A stretch of DNA of 64,000 bases from Oscheius sp. JU75 (lineage: Eukaryota; Nematoda; Chromadorea; Rhabditida; Rhabditidae), in assembly GCA_037178855.1 (NCBI GenBank), contig JASJZC010000005.1, positions 9,982,001 to 10,046,000 of the forward strand. The letters are read 5' to 3'. How positions within the stretch are numbered: the first letter of the stretch is position 1; each line of letters opens with the position of its first letter. Positions 1-11,500 of the stretch are shown here, in pieces. Under the pieces are notes generated by a model. That model saw only the letters and a program-made list of their open reading frames with translations. It ran no database searches and was not told the origin of the DNA. Both the position numbers and the translations under genes were made by a program.

Positions 1-573
1 AAATGTTCATCTTAGTTGTTTCGTGAAAGACTTATTCTATTGCGCCTAAGTTTTTTTTCTCATTGTACCCACTTCCCGCTCTTAGAAACCATTTCCTATC
101 CCTCGACTCATCTTTCTATCCAAATATTGCTATCGCCCTTAGAGGAACTCAATGACAGCTATAACCTCTGATTCCTTTGAAATTTGCCCGCTTTCTATTC
201 CCTTCTGTCAACCTGTCGAGTGCCCTTTCCTCTCACTTCAACCCGTCCGCGAGTTTCCCTCAAGCTACCCTTATAGATACAACATTTTCTCAACGGAGCT
301 ATTCTCAAACTGACCTTGCCAACAATTAGTGTGCGCGAAAAGTAGTGCACACTAATTGCAATAGTGACTTCGGACAAACAGAGACTCGAGGACAATTTAA
401 AATAAATTTGTTGTTTTAGAGAAAACTTTTTTTAGTACTCGTGCTCACCCAGCGAGCAGTACAATACGCGGGTGCTCGCGCTCGTACTCGTCCAGCCATG
501 TGTGAGGCACATTTTCTGCTTGACTGGGCCAGGTTTTCCGACTGCTATGATCAGTCTGACGGATGCAGTTAAA

Positions 574-2084
574 TCAGAACGGGGTTTTGAGATCGGACTG
601 TTAGTAAGGGATTCCTCTCGGACAAGCTTGAACTCACCATTCTCGAGTGCATCTGAGCAAATTCCTCTCCCCCCGCTCTCGGTCCAGCCAGTGAGTAGTC
701 GGTGACTGACCGCTCAAATCTGACAGCAATGTGCAGGGAGAAGATATCTCCCATGGTTCCTCCGAGGGAGTGACCACACGTCTAGAAATTCCTTTTTTCT
801 TTGAACAAATGACTCACATAGACTTGGAAGGAAGAATATCTATCCATGACCTGCTCCAGAGACGACCCCATGCCCGCATTGATGAACTTCTCGTAGAGGT
901 CGCCGTAGTATTTATTCAGCTTGAGCGGGTACTTGTTCCCCATAAGGACAGTTTTCGTGAACCGGAGACCCATGAGAACACCTTGGGTGTAGAGCTGAAA
1001 CAAAAAGTTCTGTGCAAAAACTACCTTCAGTAGTCAAAGCGATCCAAAGTTCTGGCTCATAACGGCACGTTTCAGGGCCTGCGTGAAACTAGGCTTCCTC
1101 TGTAAGAGTTAGAGGCTCAGGTATTATGATCCCCAGAGCCCTACTGTCTCATGGGATCTGACTGAACGATTTTCTGGCCCCTACAAACATATGCTTTCTG
1201 AGCAGCTAGGGTATACTTTTTTAGACTATTCTGTTTCCAAAAGAGTTTCAGGCTCGTCAAGGGTTGTTCTTTCCTGTCGTTCTCACACGGTTGAGATGCT
1301 CTTCGAACGACCAAATTGCGTGACAAATTAGCTCTCCTCTAACGCACTTTCCCCCAAGATACGGCCCCAAACTTACAGCCATTCCCGGCATGGTTCCTCG
1401 GAAACAGACCCAGATGCCTCTTTCTTGCTCATCTACGAAGATCACTCCTGTTGTTTCCTGCTGAAATATCTTCTGTCAATCAAAAACTGACGCTCTCTCG
1501 GTCGTCCGTCTCTATCTCTGTGAAAATCTCTTCCTCTGCATGTCTCTCTCTCTCTTTTGTCCGCTTTTGTCCGCCTCTTTGTCTCTGTACTTGTCCCCGT
1601 CTCTCTATTTAAAATATTAGCTTACCATTCCAGCGAATGCTTTAACAGTGAACCCGGCCCAAATCTTGATCTGAGGTCTGATTCTGTCCAGGCATTGCTG
1701 GGTCTGAAACTTGGTCTTTTTCTGCTCAAAAAGGTCACAAACATTACCCTCGAGAGAGTTATTCCATCTGGTTGTAGCCAGGGTGAAAAATGTCACCTCT
1801 CTCCTGACAAAACTGTCATTATAGGCAGATTTCGGTTGAACTGTCGAAGAGGGACAATTGGTCATGGTTAGGGTGTAAATGTTGCTCGGACACTCGTATT
1901 TCGAACTGTGACACGAGTTTGAGGTCAAGCACCATCAAAAGAAAACTTTGTGTAACTTTTGAAAATGGAAAGACCTGCACTTTTTCCCCGAGAAGAGCTG
2001 ACCGGCACAGAAGTCACAAGACAAAAATTGGCTGCAAGAATCGACAGCGACTAGGAAGAAGATGGTAATCAGGCCGAGGCGCAT
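574..2084 (-). CDS. Secreted class 3 (fungal-type) lipase
   Basis: Multi-exon gene. The first exon encodes a signal peptide (MRLGLITIFFLVAV) and a Cys-rich start; a 64-bp intron ends at the acceptor before SSKYECPSN. A later exon carries the class 3 lipase strand GIWVCFRGT (around 1400-1430). The nucleophile elbow GHSLGG appears only after removing the intron between about 785 and 815, which joins SFQVY to TCGHSLGG; the next segment, SLAGPRAGGEEF, matches the family's GQPRxGdxxF region. The serine of GHSLGG is the predicted nucleophile; the Asp and His of the triad are not obvious. The 3' end is unresolved: the model stops shortly after the GPRAGG region, earlier than usual for about 300-residue nematode members, so a further exon may lie towards 470. 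Expected role: extracellular or gut acylglycerol hydrolysis. The family is certain, the exact ends are not. Confidence 0.7.
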
Positions 2085-2369
2085 AGACTGCCAAGCTGGA
2101 CTGATTAGATGAGGGGAAATGCATCTGAATGGGTAAAAAAAAAGGCGAGGAGATTAAAGTTCCGATAAGTCAACTGGAAAGATTGTGATTAATAGAGACA
2201 GTGACAGAGACAGAGATAGGACAGTGATAGTCACAGTCATAGTTATCTGTCTTGTCAGAAACAGTAAGATTTTTGTACGCCTCTGACTTACGAGAAATTT
2301 ATTGAATAACACAAAAATACAAAAATTCTGATCGAAATGTGATAACGCAATTTGTAATTGGACCACACA

Positions 2370-3235
2370 TTAATACGACGAAGGAGAACCATGATAAGCT
2401 TCTAAGAATTCACAAAAAGCTTTGGCATCGAGCGCCAAATCGGGGTCACCTTTGTATCCAGAATAATCATATGGAAAAGAATGGAAGAACATATTTGAAG
2501 AAAAATTGTGACAGTCGCTCAAAGTGTGGATGTTGGGGTACAGAAACAGCCAGCAACAATCATGTCCATTCCATATCACAATTATAGCAAGATAGATGTT
2601 ATTCGGATTGGGTATGAAGAAAGTTTTTCTCTCATTCCAAACGAACCGATGAACGTCATTTTTCCTGATGATGATACATGTATTCCGACCGTAGTCATCT
2701 TGTAATTCCAGCTTCCTGATCACCATTTCTGGAATAATTCGATCATTTCTCTCTCTATCTCTCTGTCTCTCGTTGTGGTATCTATAGTGTGCGAACCTCA
2801 ATTGTTTCAGCAAGAACTGGAAGGGATCGTGTGCTTATTCTATCCAGGTAAATATGTTCAAAAGAAGAAAAGTATTTTTGTAGAACGCCAAGTTCCTCAG
2901 CAAAGGAATACTGAGCGACGGACGTTGTCTTCTGCAAATGATATTGTAACACTAACATAAGTTCAAACCAGCTTTTCGGCCTTTTCCCAGTCTAACAGCT
3001 TATGCCGGCAGTTAATCTTTGAGCCTAACATCCAAGGCTTCGTTTCTATTAGGGAGTCCTCCGCTTGAGTCCATTTCAGTCCCAAGCTTGTAAACGGCCA
3101 TTTCATCTGATATAGCAATGTTCGGAAATCCCCATTCCAGTATTCGAAAGGAGCTGGAGCAAAAGAGAATGGCAAAATAGAATCATGCTCCAGAATCGGA
3201 TGTGCGCCGAGGCATCCAAATTGCATTTTTCGCAT
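2370..3235 (-). CDS. Unrecognised protein, SGYKGD family copy 1
   Basis: Coding-like exons on the minus strand. The last ends in YDYSGYKGDPDLALDAKAF and a short tail at about 2370. A middle segment (about 2815-2915) reads AQYSFAEELGVLQKYFSSF, and an upstream segment (2963-3235) is open. The C-terminal block is clearly related to the gene ending at 16459, sharing N-I-[HR]-T near its start, then SGYKGD and D-x-KA. I do not recognise the family. Splice joins between segments are not settled, so the start is only the end of the open segment. It could be a live gene or a decaying copy. Confidence 0.35.
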
Positions 3236-3264
3236 TAAGTGAAGCTCCTAAAGATAATTTTGTG

Positions 3265-3405
3265 AGAGAAGCAGAGTGGCAGAGAGACCGAGAGATACAA
3301 AGACAGAAGATAGAAAAATTGAGGAACAGATAGAAAGAGAGACAGAGCAATAGAGAGACAAGGAGAATAAGAGACAGAGAGACAAATGCAAAAGAACAGA
3401 GAAGT
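3265..3405 (+). repeat. Purine-rich GACAGA-type simple sequence
   Basis: Imperfect run of agagacagagagac-type units just left of the mariner element. The same motif or its complement recurs in introns and intergenic DNA elsewhere, for example near 2750, 14580, 36720 and 58690. Confidence 0.7.
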
Positions 3406-3440
3406 GACTGTGTTTTAGAAGTGTGCTGGTATTACAACTA

Positions 3441-4676
3441 TTGGGTTGGTAAATAAGTCTTTTCGCTTTTTGTAAATATGTCCCCTGCCTCGTTTACGAC
3501 AACGGCCGAGCTATTGGTAATAGTACCTCGTGTTGCTCACTCAGTCCTCTACCACCACCATGCAAGACACCACTTCCTTTCTTCTTATTCTCTATTCTCT
3601 GTTCGTTTTGATCCGGACTATGGATGACCTACCACCCTACGATCTGCGACATGAGTTCCTCAAAAGCACGAATGGAGCCCAAACGGCGGCTGATATCAAC
3701 GATGTTTATGGCCAAGGGACGACGTCTACGAGGGTATGCCAGTTGTGGCTCTATCGCTTCCGGTCTGGGGACAAAAGCGTCGAAGATGAGCCAAGATCAA
3801 CTTTTGATGAATCGAAGCTGCTGCAGCTCGTCAACGACAACAATCGCCAGACTACCCGTGAACTAGCAGAGGCGCTGTCTGTCAGTCGTGCTGCAGTGGA
3901 ACATCATTTGAAGCAATTGAGATTTATGAAGAAACTGGGCACTTGGTTGCCGCATGACCTCAGTGACACCCAGAAGTGGCAGCGCATGTCCGTCGCCCAT
4001 TCTCTCCTGTCCAGGTATGAGAGGAAATCCTTTTTACCATGCCTGGTGATGGGGAATGAGAAGTGGGTAACGTAGGTAAACTTCCAACAAAAGCGTCAAT
4101 GGGTGGATCCAGGGCAGACACCAAGTCCTGATGTGAAACCTGACATCCATCAAAAGAAGATTATGCTCTGTGTTTTCTGGGATATCGAGGAAGTGGTGCA
4201 CTGGGAACTGCTGGATGCTGAAACTACCCTTACGGCTGCCATATACAGCCAGCAACTTGAAAAGGTTACCGTTGCACTTCGTCAGAAACGGCCGCTGAAG
4301 TCGAAAGTCATCCTGCAGATGAACAACGCGCGCCCCCATGTCGCCAAACTCACTCGCTCCAGGATCCACGACCTGGGTTGGGAGATTCTACCCCATCCTC
4401 CTTATAGCCCGGACCTTGCCCCTTCCGACTATTATCTGTTCCGGACTCTCAACAACGAGATTGAAGGACAACAGTTCGATTCCGACGGCGCACTCAAAAC
4501 CTAGTTGACAAACTTCTTCGCATTGAAACCCATGGTGTTCTACGAGCTCCGTAAGCTACCCGTGAAATGGGCAGACGTGGTACATCTTAATGGTGATTAC
4601 AACGAATGAAAAAGTTGTTTGGAAGTCAATAAATTTTTGCATTTGAAAAAGCGAAAAGACTTAGTTACCAACCCAA
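3441..4676 (+). mobile_element. Complete mariner-family transposon (1236 bp), inactive
   Basis: The ends are inverted repeats of about 30 bp starting TTGGGTTGGTAA: left 3441-3475, right the complement of 4642-4676, with a few mismatches. TA dinucleotides at 3439-3440 and 4677-4678 are the expected target duplication. Size, TA target and the encoded transposase all fit the mariner family of the Tc1/mariner superfamily. The ends look mobilisable in trans, but the transposase inside is dead. Confidence 0.95.
3620..4609 (+). pseudogene. Mariner transposase with two stops and two lost catalytic Asp
   Basis: A 329-codon frame begins MDDLPPYDLRHEF and holds the paired helix-turn-helix DNA-binding region (INDVYGQG, RFRSGDKSVEDEPRS) and the C-terminal catalytic core. 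In-frame TAG codons lie at 4073-4075 and 4502-4504. The D,D34D triad is altered: the usual GDEKW is GNEKW (Asn146, 4055-4057) and the usual DNARPH is NNARPH (Asn235, 4322-4324). The third Asp is kept in PDLAPSD (Asp270), exactly 34 residues on. Both substitutions are G-to-A changes of the first codon base. Either one alone would be expected to abolish catalysis. Confidence 0.95.
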
Positions 4677-4679
4677 TAG

Positions 4680-5300
4680 TAACGAACTCACTCCGTCCTT
4701 TTGCATATTAAACTTTAACATTCCCTGGCTAATTCGGATGCTGAAGCTAGTCAAGTTTCTGTTGATAAGTTTGTTGACGTCCTTGTTGAGTCTCGAAGGC
4801 TCGAGAGGCTCAACAAGGTTCATCTACAGTCTTTTTTATCCTAGAAGTATTGACTCTTTACCTTTGACAAGACGGCTAAGCGATCTTTGTGAGACATTTC
4901 GTTCAAGTTAACCGGATCTGGTATAGGAAGAGAGTACCTGCTTCGGTTCTCAAGAACTTTCAAATACTGAGCCTTCGGATAATCTTTCTTTACGATGTTG
5001 AGAAAGTTGGCGAGGTGACCTATTCTTCGTCACTGAGCTATGTTATTTGTTTCTTATCGCTAAATAGGAAGGTCTTACCTTTGAAATGTGTACATCGCTG
5101 TCAGTCCAGAATTCTTCCGGAAAGTTTCGATACATTGTATAAAATTGAATTAGTGAAAACAGGTAGTGCCGATTTCAGGAATCGAAAACGACGCAAAAAG
5201 CTGTCAGCTTATCTCTGCCGAAACCCACAAAAATCGATATTTCATGGGCTTGCTTGATTCCAATTTATCAGTTTGGGACAATTACTGCGCAATAACCGAT
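4680..5300. other. Intergenic, no gene recognised; one hairpin
   Basis: No convincing coding exon is seen. An open frame at 4889-5257 has no recognisable domain. The one clear structure is a perfect 10-bp inverted repeat at 4781-4790 / 4809-4818 enclosing a second 6-bp arm pair (TCTCGA/TCGAGA). Confidence 0.5.
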
Positions 5301-5304
5301 TGTT

Positions 5305-6606
5305 GAGAAAGTTGGTGAGGAAAAGGAAATCGTTCGCTCCTTTTACAATGATCTCTACGCTTCCCGGTCAGACCAACTTGTCCCGGTAGCCGCAGCAGAC
5401 GACGATGTCCCTCCAATACTTGCATCAGAAGTACAGAAAGCCATCTCTAAGTTGAAACATGGAAAAAGTCCCGGGCCGGATCAAATAACATCAGACATGG
5501 TTCACGTAGAAAAGGACATCATCACTCCACACTTGACGGCGATTTTCAACGATATTCTCGAGAAACAACAAATCCCTGATCATTTGGCGGACTCGACGAT
5601 ATCTTTGCTCTACAAAAAGGGAGACCCACTGCTCATCAAAAACTACAGACCAATATCTCTTCTCTCAGTCATCTTCAAAGTCTTCACCTCTATCTTAGGC
5701 GAAAGAATGAGGCTCGCGCTGGACAACAATCAACCACCAGAGCAGACCGGGTTCCGGAAGTCTTACTCCACATCAGATAACATCCAACCTCTCAAAAACA
5801 AGGACTACGAGTGAACGGCAAAAAACTCACGAATCTACGATACGCTGACGACGCAGTATTGCTTTCTCACTCTGCTCAAGGCTTGCAATACATGATGGAA
5901 ACGCTGTCGGCAGAAAGTACCAAAGTTGGCCTTCACATCAATGCGGAGAAAACCTTCATCATAACAAACAGAAGAAATCTGCCGGTCACGTTGAGCGGCA
6001 AGAATGTTCCTTACTGTAATGATTTCATATTTCTCGGATCGAGACTCTCTTTCGACGGGAACATTCCTCTAGAACACAATCGAAGGATCAGATCAGCCTG
6101 GGCCTCTTTTAATCGTTTCCACGAACTCTTCACAAATACAAGGATCACTCTCAAATACAAAAGGAAGCTCTACACACAATGTGTCAAGCCTGCACTCCTC
6201 TATGCTAGCGAAACTTGGACACTGAAAGAGCGGGAACTTAACAAGCTCATCACCGCTCAGAGGAAGATGATGTGTAGAATGGTTGGAGTCACGCTGTTGG
6301 ACCGACGAACAAATGAATGGCTACGCGAGACGGTGAAGCTGCAAGACGTCAGAATCAAGTGGATCAATAGAAAATGGAGATGGCCGAAAAGATAGCCAAC
6401 ATGGACAAAGACAATATGCGAATGGAGGCCGTGGTCTCGACACAGGACGGCAGGAAGACCAAGAGCTAGGTGGAGAGACGATTTTGCAACAAGATGTGGC
6501 GAGAACTGGATACAGATGGCTAAAGTGGACCCCGACAATTTCAGACAGAGCAAAATGCGACATATCGAAATGATAATCGTAAATAAATAAATAAATGAAT
6601 AAAAAA
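5305..6606 (+). mobile_element. Truncated, internally deleted LINE (RTE/CR1-like) retroposon
   Basis: The first frame (to 5814) holds the reverse-transcriptase fingers: KLKHGKSPGPDQI, SLLYKKGDP, NYRPISLLSVIFK, EQTGFRK. It then jumps directly to NGKKLTNLRYADDAVLLS at 5811 onwards, so the segment carrying the first palm aspartate is missing. The YADD box and thumb follow, then a C-terminal region with RPRARWRDDF at about 6460-6485. The 5' end (endonuclease) is absent. The 3' end finishes in an (AAAT)n tail at about 6578-6606, the usual short-repeat tail of RTE-type LINEs. Dead on arrival, with later damage. Confidence 0.88.
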
Positions 6607-6617
6607 ACCGATAGTAA

Positions 6618-6737
6618 ATCTGTCTGTGAGACACCCCAGTCTATCAGAGAACCAATACCACACAAAGATTAATAAGGTAGAAGAAACATGAACTGAGATA
6701 GCCATTGTACATAAATGTCTGATGCCAATCTGCAATA
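6618..6737 (-). pseudogene. Chemoreceptor (Str-superfamily) exon fragment
   Basis: On the minus strand this stretch is closely similar in DNA to the third exon of the intact receptor at 60783-61964. In the receptor's frame it reads YCRLAS, YVQWLSQ, FLLPY, a stop codon, then GIGSLIDWGVSQT, against CRLASGNIYVQWLSQ, FLLPYSALRGIGPLTDWGVSQT in the intact gene. It abuts the LINE tail, which probably cut the gene. No other exon of this copy was found nearby. Confidence 0.75.
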
Positions 6738-6744
6738 CCCTGTC

Positions 6745-7670
6745 GAGAGTAAACAAATATTCGACCTTTACAATTTGCAAGAGGCGTCCGTCAGCGACAC
6801 AAGTCAACTCTAATCTGGGATAACACTTGACAATGTTTGTGGACTTATTCTGTCGAGACAAATCAAGCTAATGCAAGAAGAAACTTTTTGATTTAGCAAG
6901 CTACTGCTTCGATCGCTTTAATCGTAAAGGAAAGTTATTACTTTTGCTCCTTGGAAAGTTTCTTGGTAATAGACAACTTGGAGCTCAATAAAACCGCCGA
7001 TCAGACAGCATAGCCGGCTGGTTTGTGAAATTTCACAATAAATTGTTGATTTTCTAAGATGTCTCTATATTTATGACGCGGGCGTTTTCCACTGACCACG
7101 ATATCACATTTGCATTTTTGAGCCATTCTTTCCGAAAAGATGGCTTTGAGGGTTTTAGAACACGAGAAATTCGATGAAAATACTCTCGAAGTCTAGAAGT
7201 GTGAAGCGTGTCCGCTATCGCGATTTTAGGAAGTGTTCCTATATTTTTGACGTGCACTGTATATAGTCACTTGCACTGAAAGAAGCGCTGGATATCCAAG
7301 TCTAGGGGATGCAAATTCAGCTCAAAATCTGAAAACGGAAAAAGCTCCAAAGGACAGCAGACATCCATTCGGCAGCTCAAAATCTGGAAAACACCATCAT
7401 TTTCGATGCCCTTTCGTACCTCATTTCGATATCTCGCGGCCAACTAAAACCCTTCCCCAATTATTTTGATTAGAAACTTCAGTTGCGAAACGGAATAGAG
7501 AAAGTCACTAAACATGACTGAACTTCGACTGAACAGGTAGTTAAGTGATCTTTGCTATAGCTGTTGGAAAGGACAGTTTATCATCAATATCACAATAGCA
7601 TTACCCGTAAAGTATTTGAGTAGGGAAAGAGAACGTAATTGTACAAGTGCAGGAAATACCGTAAAGAACA
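6745..7670. other. Intergenic; possible Tc1-like transposon end
   Basis: No gene recognised. The minus strand from 7261 begins TACAGTGCACGTCAAAAATA, the style of a Tc1-like terminus next to TA. A related motif (CGTCATAAATATAGAGACATC) recurs in the same orientation at about 7055-7078. Confidence 0.35.
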
Positions 7671-7674
7671 AAGA

Positions 7675-8207
7675 TTAGTCAACTCTCAATTCCAAGACAA
7701 TGTCCGACGCATAGTTGTGTACAGTCAGCGTCGTCAAGGGGTCAATCTCCTTTTCTAAAATGACGAGTTCACTAGACAAGCAAAGAAATTTACCTTTGTA
7801 AAACAAACGCTGCGTGCGGGGATCGTATTCTGCCTTTTCACGAATGAGATTCTTCAGGACAGAGACGTTAACATTTCCCACGTGCTTCAATTCGTATATG
7901 GGAACTGCACCTAGCCAAACTACTATCGACATCTCCTGGGGAATGATGACGAGCGGAATCATAAGATACGTCGTATCTTCAGTTCCGAATTTCGCAATGC
8001 GAATAATCTGAAAAACGCTACTTGATACTGGGGGAAAAGACCTTTTTTAACAAGACTGAAATCGCGGAGAGATACACCGGTTGTGAGAGATATTTGGTTT
8101 TGAAGTTGTTGAGTCGTCGTGTCTGGGGAACATTCTTTTTCCAAGCTAGTCGGCTGACCTGCGGAGTTATTCTTGTAGAAAATGTCATTAATAATAACAC
8201 GAACCAT
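7675..8207 (-). CDS. Protein with two ubiquitin-like domains
   Basis: The start codon at 8205-8207 lies one base behind an acceptor-like TTTTTCAG, as for a trans-spliced mRNA. The N-terminal half (MVRVIINDIF ... TTTQQLQNQISLTTGVSLRDFSLVKKG) and the C-terminal half (VSVLKNLIREKAEYDPRTQRLFYKG ... IDPLTTLTVHNYASD) both follow the ubiquitin pattern of strand, LK-x-x-I helix, QRL-x-x-x-G and TTL-x-V. An intron of about 34 bp near 8010 joins the halves. A 39-bp in-frame segment after RLFYK could be a second intron or coding. There is no C-terminal GG, so it is not a conjugated modifier. It lies about 350 bp downstream of mcm-2 on the same strand. Specific orthologue not identified. Confidence 0.6.
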
Positions 8208-8554
8208 TCTGAAAAACGAATACTGGCGTAAGCAGAGGATGGGACAGCACGGAATATTCAACTTGAAAAATGAACCCGAAGAAGATTACAAAAAGATCTG
8301 CTCCTTCGGGAGGTATTAAAATTCGTGCAAAAAGGTAGTGTAAAAACTAGTGCACGCGAAGCAGTTATAAAAGCTTGTGGTAGAGGTGTGCGAGTGCAAT
8401 ACATGGTAACAAGTGAACTGAAAGCTTTATTTAATCATACAAACACTCGGAACATATCAAAATCGGGGCAACCATAGAGAGACAGGGAGAATTATTGAGA
8501 TCAAATGGCATGATACAAGATTGAAATAGGGGGAAAATTACAAAAAAAGAAAGA

Positions 8555-11500
8555 TTAGAAGATGGTCTGGACGATATGTTTCCTCTTCTCGTCATAAATA
8601 AACTTATTGCCAGCGAACATGTCCGATGTGTAGAAGGACTTGACGTTCTCGATGCGAAGCTGTTGAGCCTAAATTCGGGTTTTTGCCAAAAACTGAAAAT
8701 CTATACCTTTTCGAGGAAGTCGCTCTCCGGGACACTGATGCTGGAAATTTGGCCGCCGTTGCCGCCGGAACGGGCGTTCTCGTAGAGCATCTGCTCCTTG
8801 ACCAGCTGCTTGAGAATGAAGAGTAGAAGCTCGCCAGAAGAGCGGTGTGTGGAGAGATGCTTGGCGAAGTGCTGAAAAATTAAGGTTTACACCGGCTATT
8901 ACTGCTTTTCCAGGTCAATTGCTTCTTGCAATTTTATCAGCGAATACAATGGGATTTTGATGGGTTCAATCGAGGATCTATAAGTCAGGAGTAATTCAAA
9001 AATATCCGAAAGGTACATACTCGAGCGACTACCAGATAGAAGTAGAAAAAGACCAATCCTTTGCCGAAGTAAGAAGTTCGGTGGCTGTTCTAGCATTTCG
9101 AAAGATTTATATCAGACGCAGCTAACTTTCGTCGCCGCTTTTTGGCGTCAAAATGTGGTTAGCCGAAGCAGCTCAACTCTCTATAATCAATGCAAGGGCA
9201 GTAAGGAAAGGCGGCGAAGGCTGTTAAGTTACAAAATCGTGGTTTGGCTGACAAAACACGATCCTTCCAAAGTTCGAACGGTCGTCACATCCTCAGCACA
9301 AAGCAGAACCAGCTGCTCTACCACTGATAGCTAGATTACCAAGCAAATTCAGGTAACAAGTTCAGCCATTAAATGCTAAAAAGTTCCTTAGTCTACCTTC
9401 TTCATCGTCCTCATAATCGACGACTTCTGCGTGTTGATGAAACACTCGAGCATGATCTTCGTGGCGCAGGCGACATCATCGTCGTTGACGTAGGGCCGGA
9501 GATGAAGCTTAGCATGGGCTTCAGATAGACGGATCATCGACTCGACGTGACGAACCGTGATGGCCACGGATCCGGTGGCCTTGGACTCGTTTCTCATCTG
9601 GGCGAAGACGTCTGAGAGGCGCTGCGTGTGTCGCTCGCTCAGTACCGGATGGCATTGCTCCCTCGCGAACAGAATATACTTCTTCAGCAAATCCTGCGGG
9701 ATCAGGTGGAGACCCGTTCTCTTGTCCACCTAAATTTTGGATATTAGGTTTGGTAAAAGTGGACTAACCATAGGCTCTTCGTTTTCCTTGTCTCCAAGAG
9801 CAGCTTCGGCTTCCTCGAGAGCCTCGGGATGTAGCTTCATGTGATTTCCGACGACAAACTTGGCCAGACGCTCGTCCTCAACCGGATCCACGGTATCGCG
9901 AACGACGCAGAGCACGTCAAAGCGGGATAGAATCGGCTCAGTCAGATCGACATTTTCGGCGAAGGTCCGAGTGGGATCGTATCTAAAAAAAAAAAATGTA
10001 AAATTTTTTAGTCATTTCAGTAGTAATTCGCTGCTTCAAAAGTCTAAGAAATATCAACCTTCCGCCGATGGGATTGGCCGCAGCGATGACAGTGCATCGG
10101 GCCTGCAACGACGTGACAATTCCGGCTTTGGAGATAGAGATCGACTGCTGTTCCATAGCCTCGTGGATCGACGTCCTGTCCTGGTCGGACATCTTGTCAA
10201 ACTCATCGATCAAGCAGACGCCCTTGTCGGCCAGGACCATGGCTCCGGCTTCCAGGGTCCACTCGCGAGTGACCGGATGACGCTGCACGTAGGCCGTTAG
10301 TCCGACGGCCGAGGCTCCCTGTCCAGTGGTCAGGACGGCACGGGGAGCGGTGTGGGCCGCGTAGCGAAGGAACTGCGACTTGGCCGTACCCGGATCTCCA
10401 CACAGCAGCACGTTGATGTCACCTAAACACCGTTTTTGAACAGAAACAAAGAAAAACCAACCTCGGAGACGATGCTTGTCGCCGGGATTCTTCGGCTCGC
10501 CGCGGAAAAGAGCCAAGGCGATGGCCTGCTTGATGTCCTCGTGACCATAGACCGAGGGAGCGATTGAGGCGAAGATCCTCTCCGAGATGTGCGGATCCTT
10601 CGACAGATCACGAATGGCCTTGACGTCCTCATCACTGAGCTGCTCGCTGGCAATCTTGTCGCGATTCGTGATGTGATTTGCGTGGATGATTGTGCTGAAG
10701 ACGGGGAAGCCCTGCTTGTAGTTCATGGCGCCGTCGTAGTTGTTCGTGTAGACGCCAGTCACGTCAATCTCATCGCCGGGCTTGCACGAGTCGCACAGAT
10801 CTCCAAGCAGGATGACGTCTTTGGAGCGAGGCAGGCGTCCTGCAGCTACCTTGTTCGGCGATTCTTGGATCGTGATGCGCTGGTAGTTGTGGTAGATTGT
10901 CTGCAAAAAGACGGTTTGACTAGAAATTTAGGGAAGGACCCACATTTTCAGTGTTCAGCTCGAAAGGACCTCGGCTCTGACAGCTGGCGCAGTTAGTCGG
11001 CTTCTCCTCCTCGCCTTCGCGCTGCACAATCGGAGCCGTCAGATAGCCACAGGCTACGCAATTGAATCGGACAATGGCCAGCTGGGGAAGAATGCCTGGA
11101 AACCAATTTTCTTATCAAAAAAGGCTAAAAGTACCTGTAGTAACGGTGACGACTCCACTGGTCCTGATTAGATTGTTCAGATGGACTTGGCGCAGATTGC
11201 GGATGTCCTCCTCGACCGGCAGGTTGCAGACGCGGACGCGTAAGTCGCCGCAGACCCGCGAGTAGTAGGGATACATGGAGAGGACGACGTCAGTCAGAGC
11301 ACGGTCGAGGATCTTGAGCATCTGTGTGGGAGCCTCGGGCAGGAAGTAGACGATGTTCTGCTCTCCATGCTCGTCGGCCAGATCCTGGTAGTCGACCTCA
11401 AGGGATTCCTTGTTGTCCGAGGCCATCTGCTTGATCGCCTGGAAATATAACGGCTAATAAATGTTCCCCTAGCTTGACGCGTCGTAGTCTAAGCAACACT

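Noticed and set aside
4889-5257. Plus-strand frame between the mariner and the LINE
   Set aside because: No similarity to any retroelement or host domain and no codon pattern; treated as chance.
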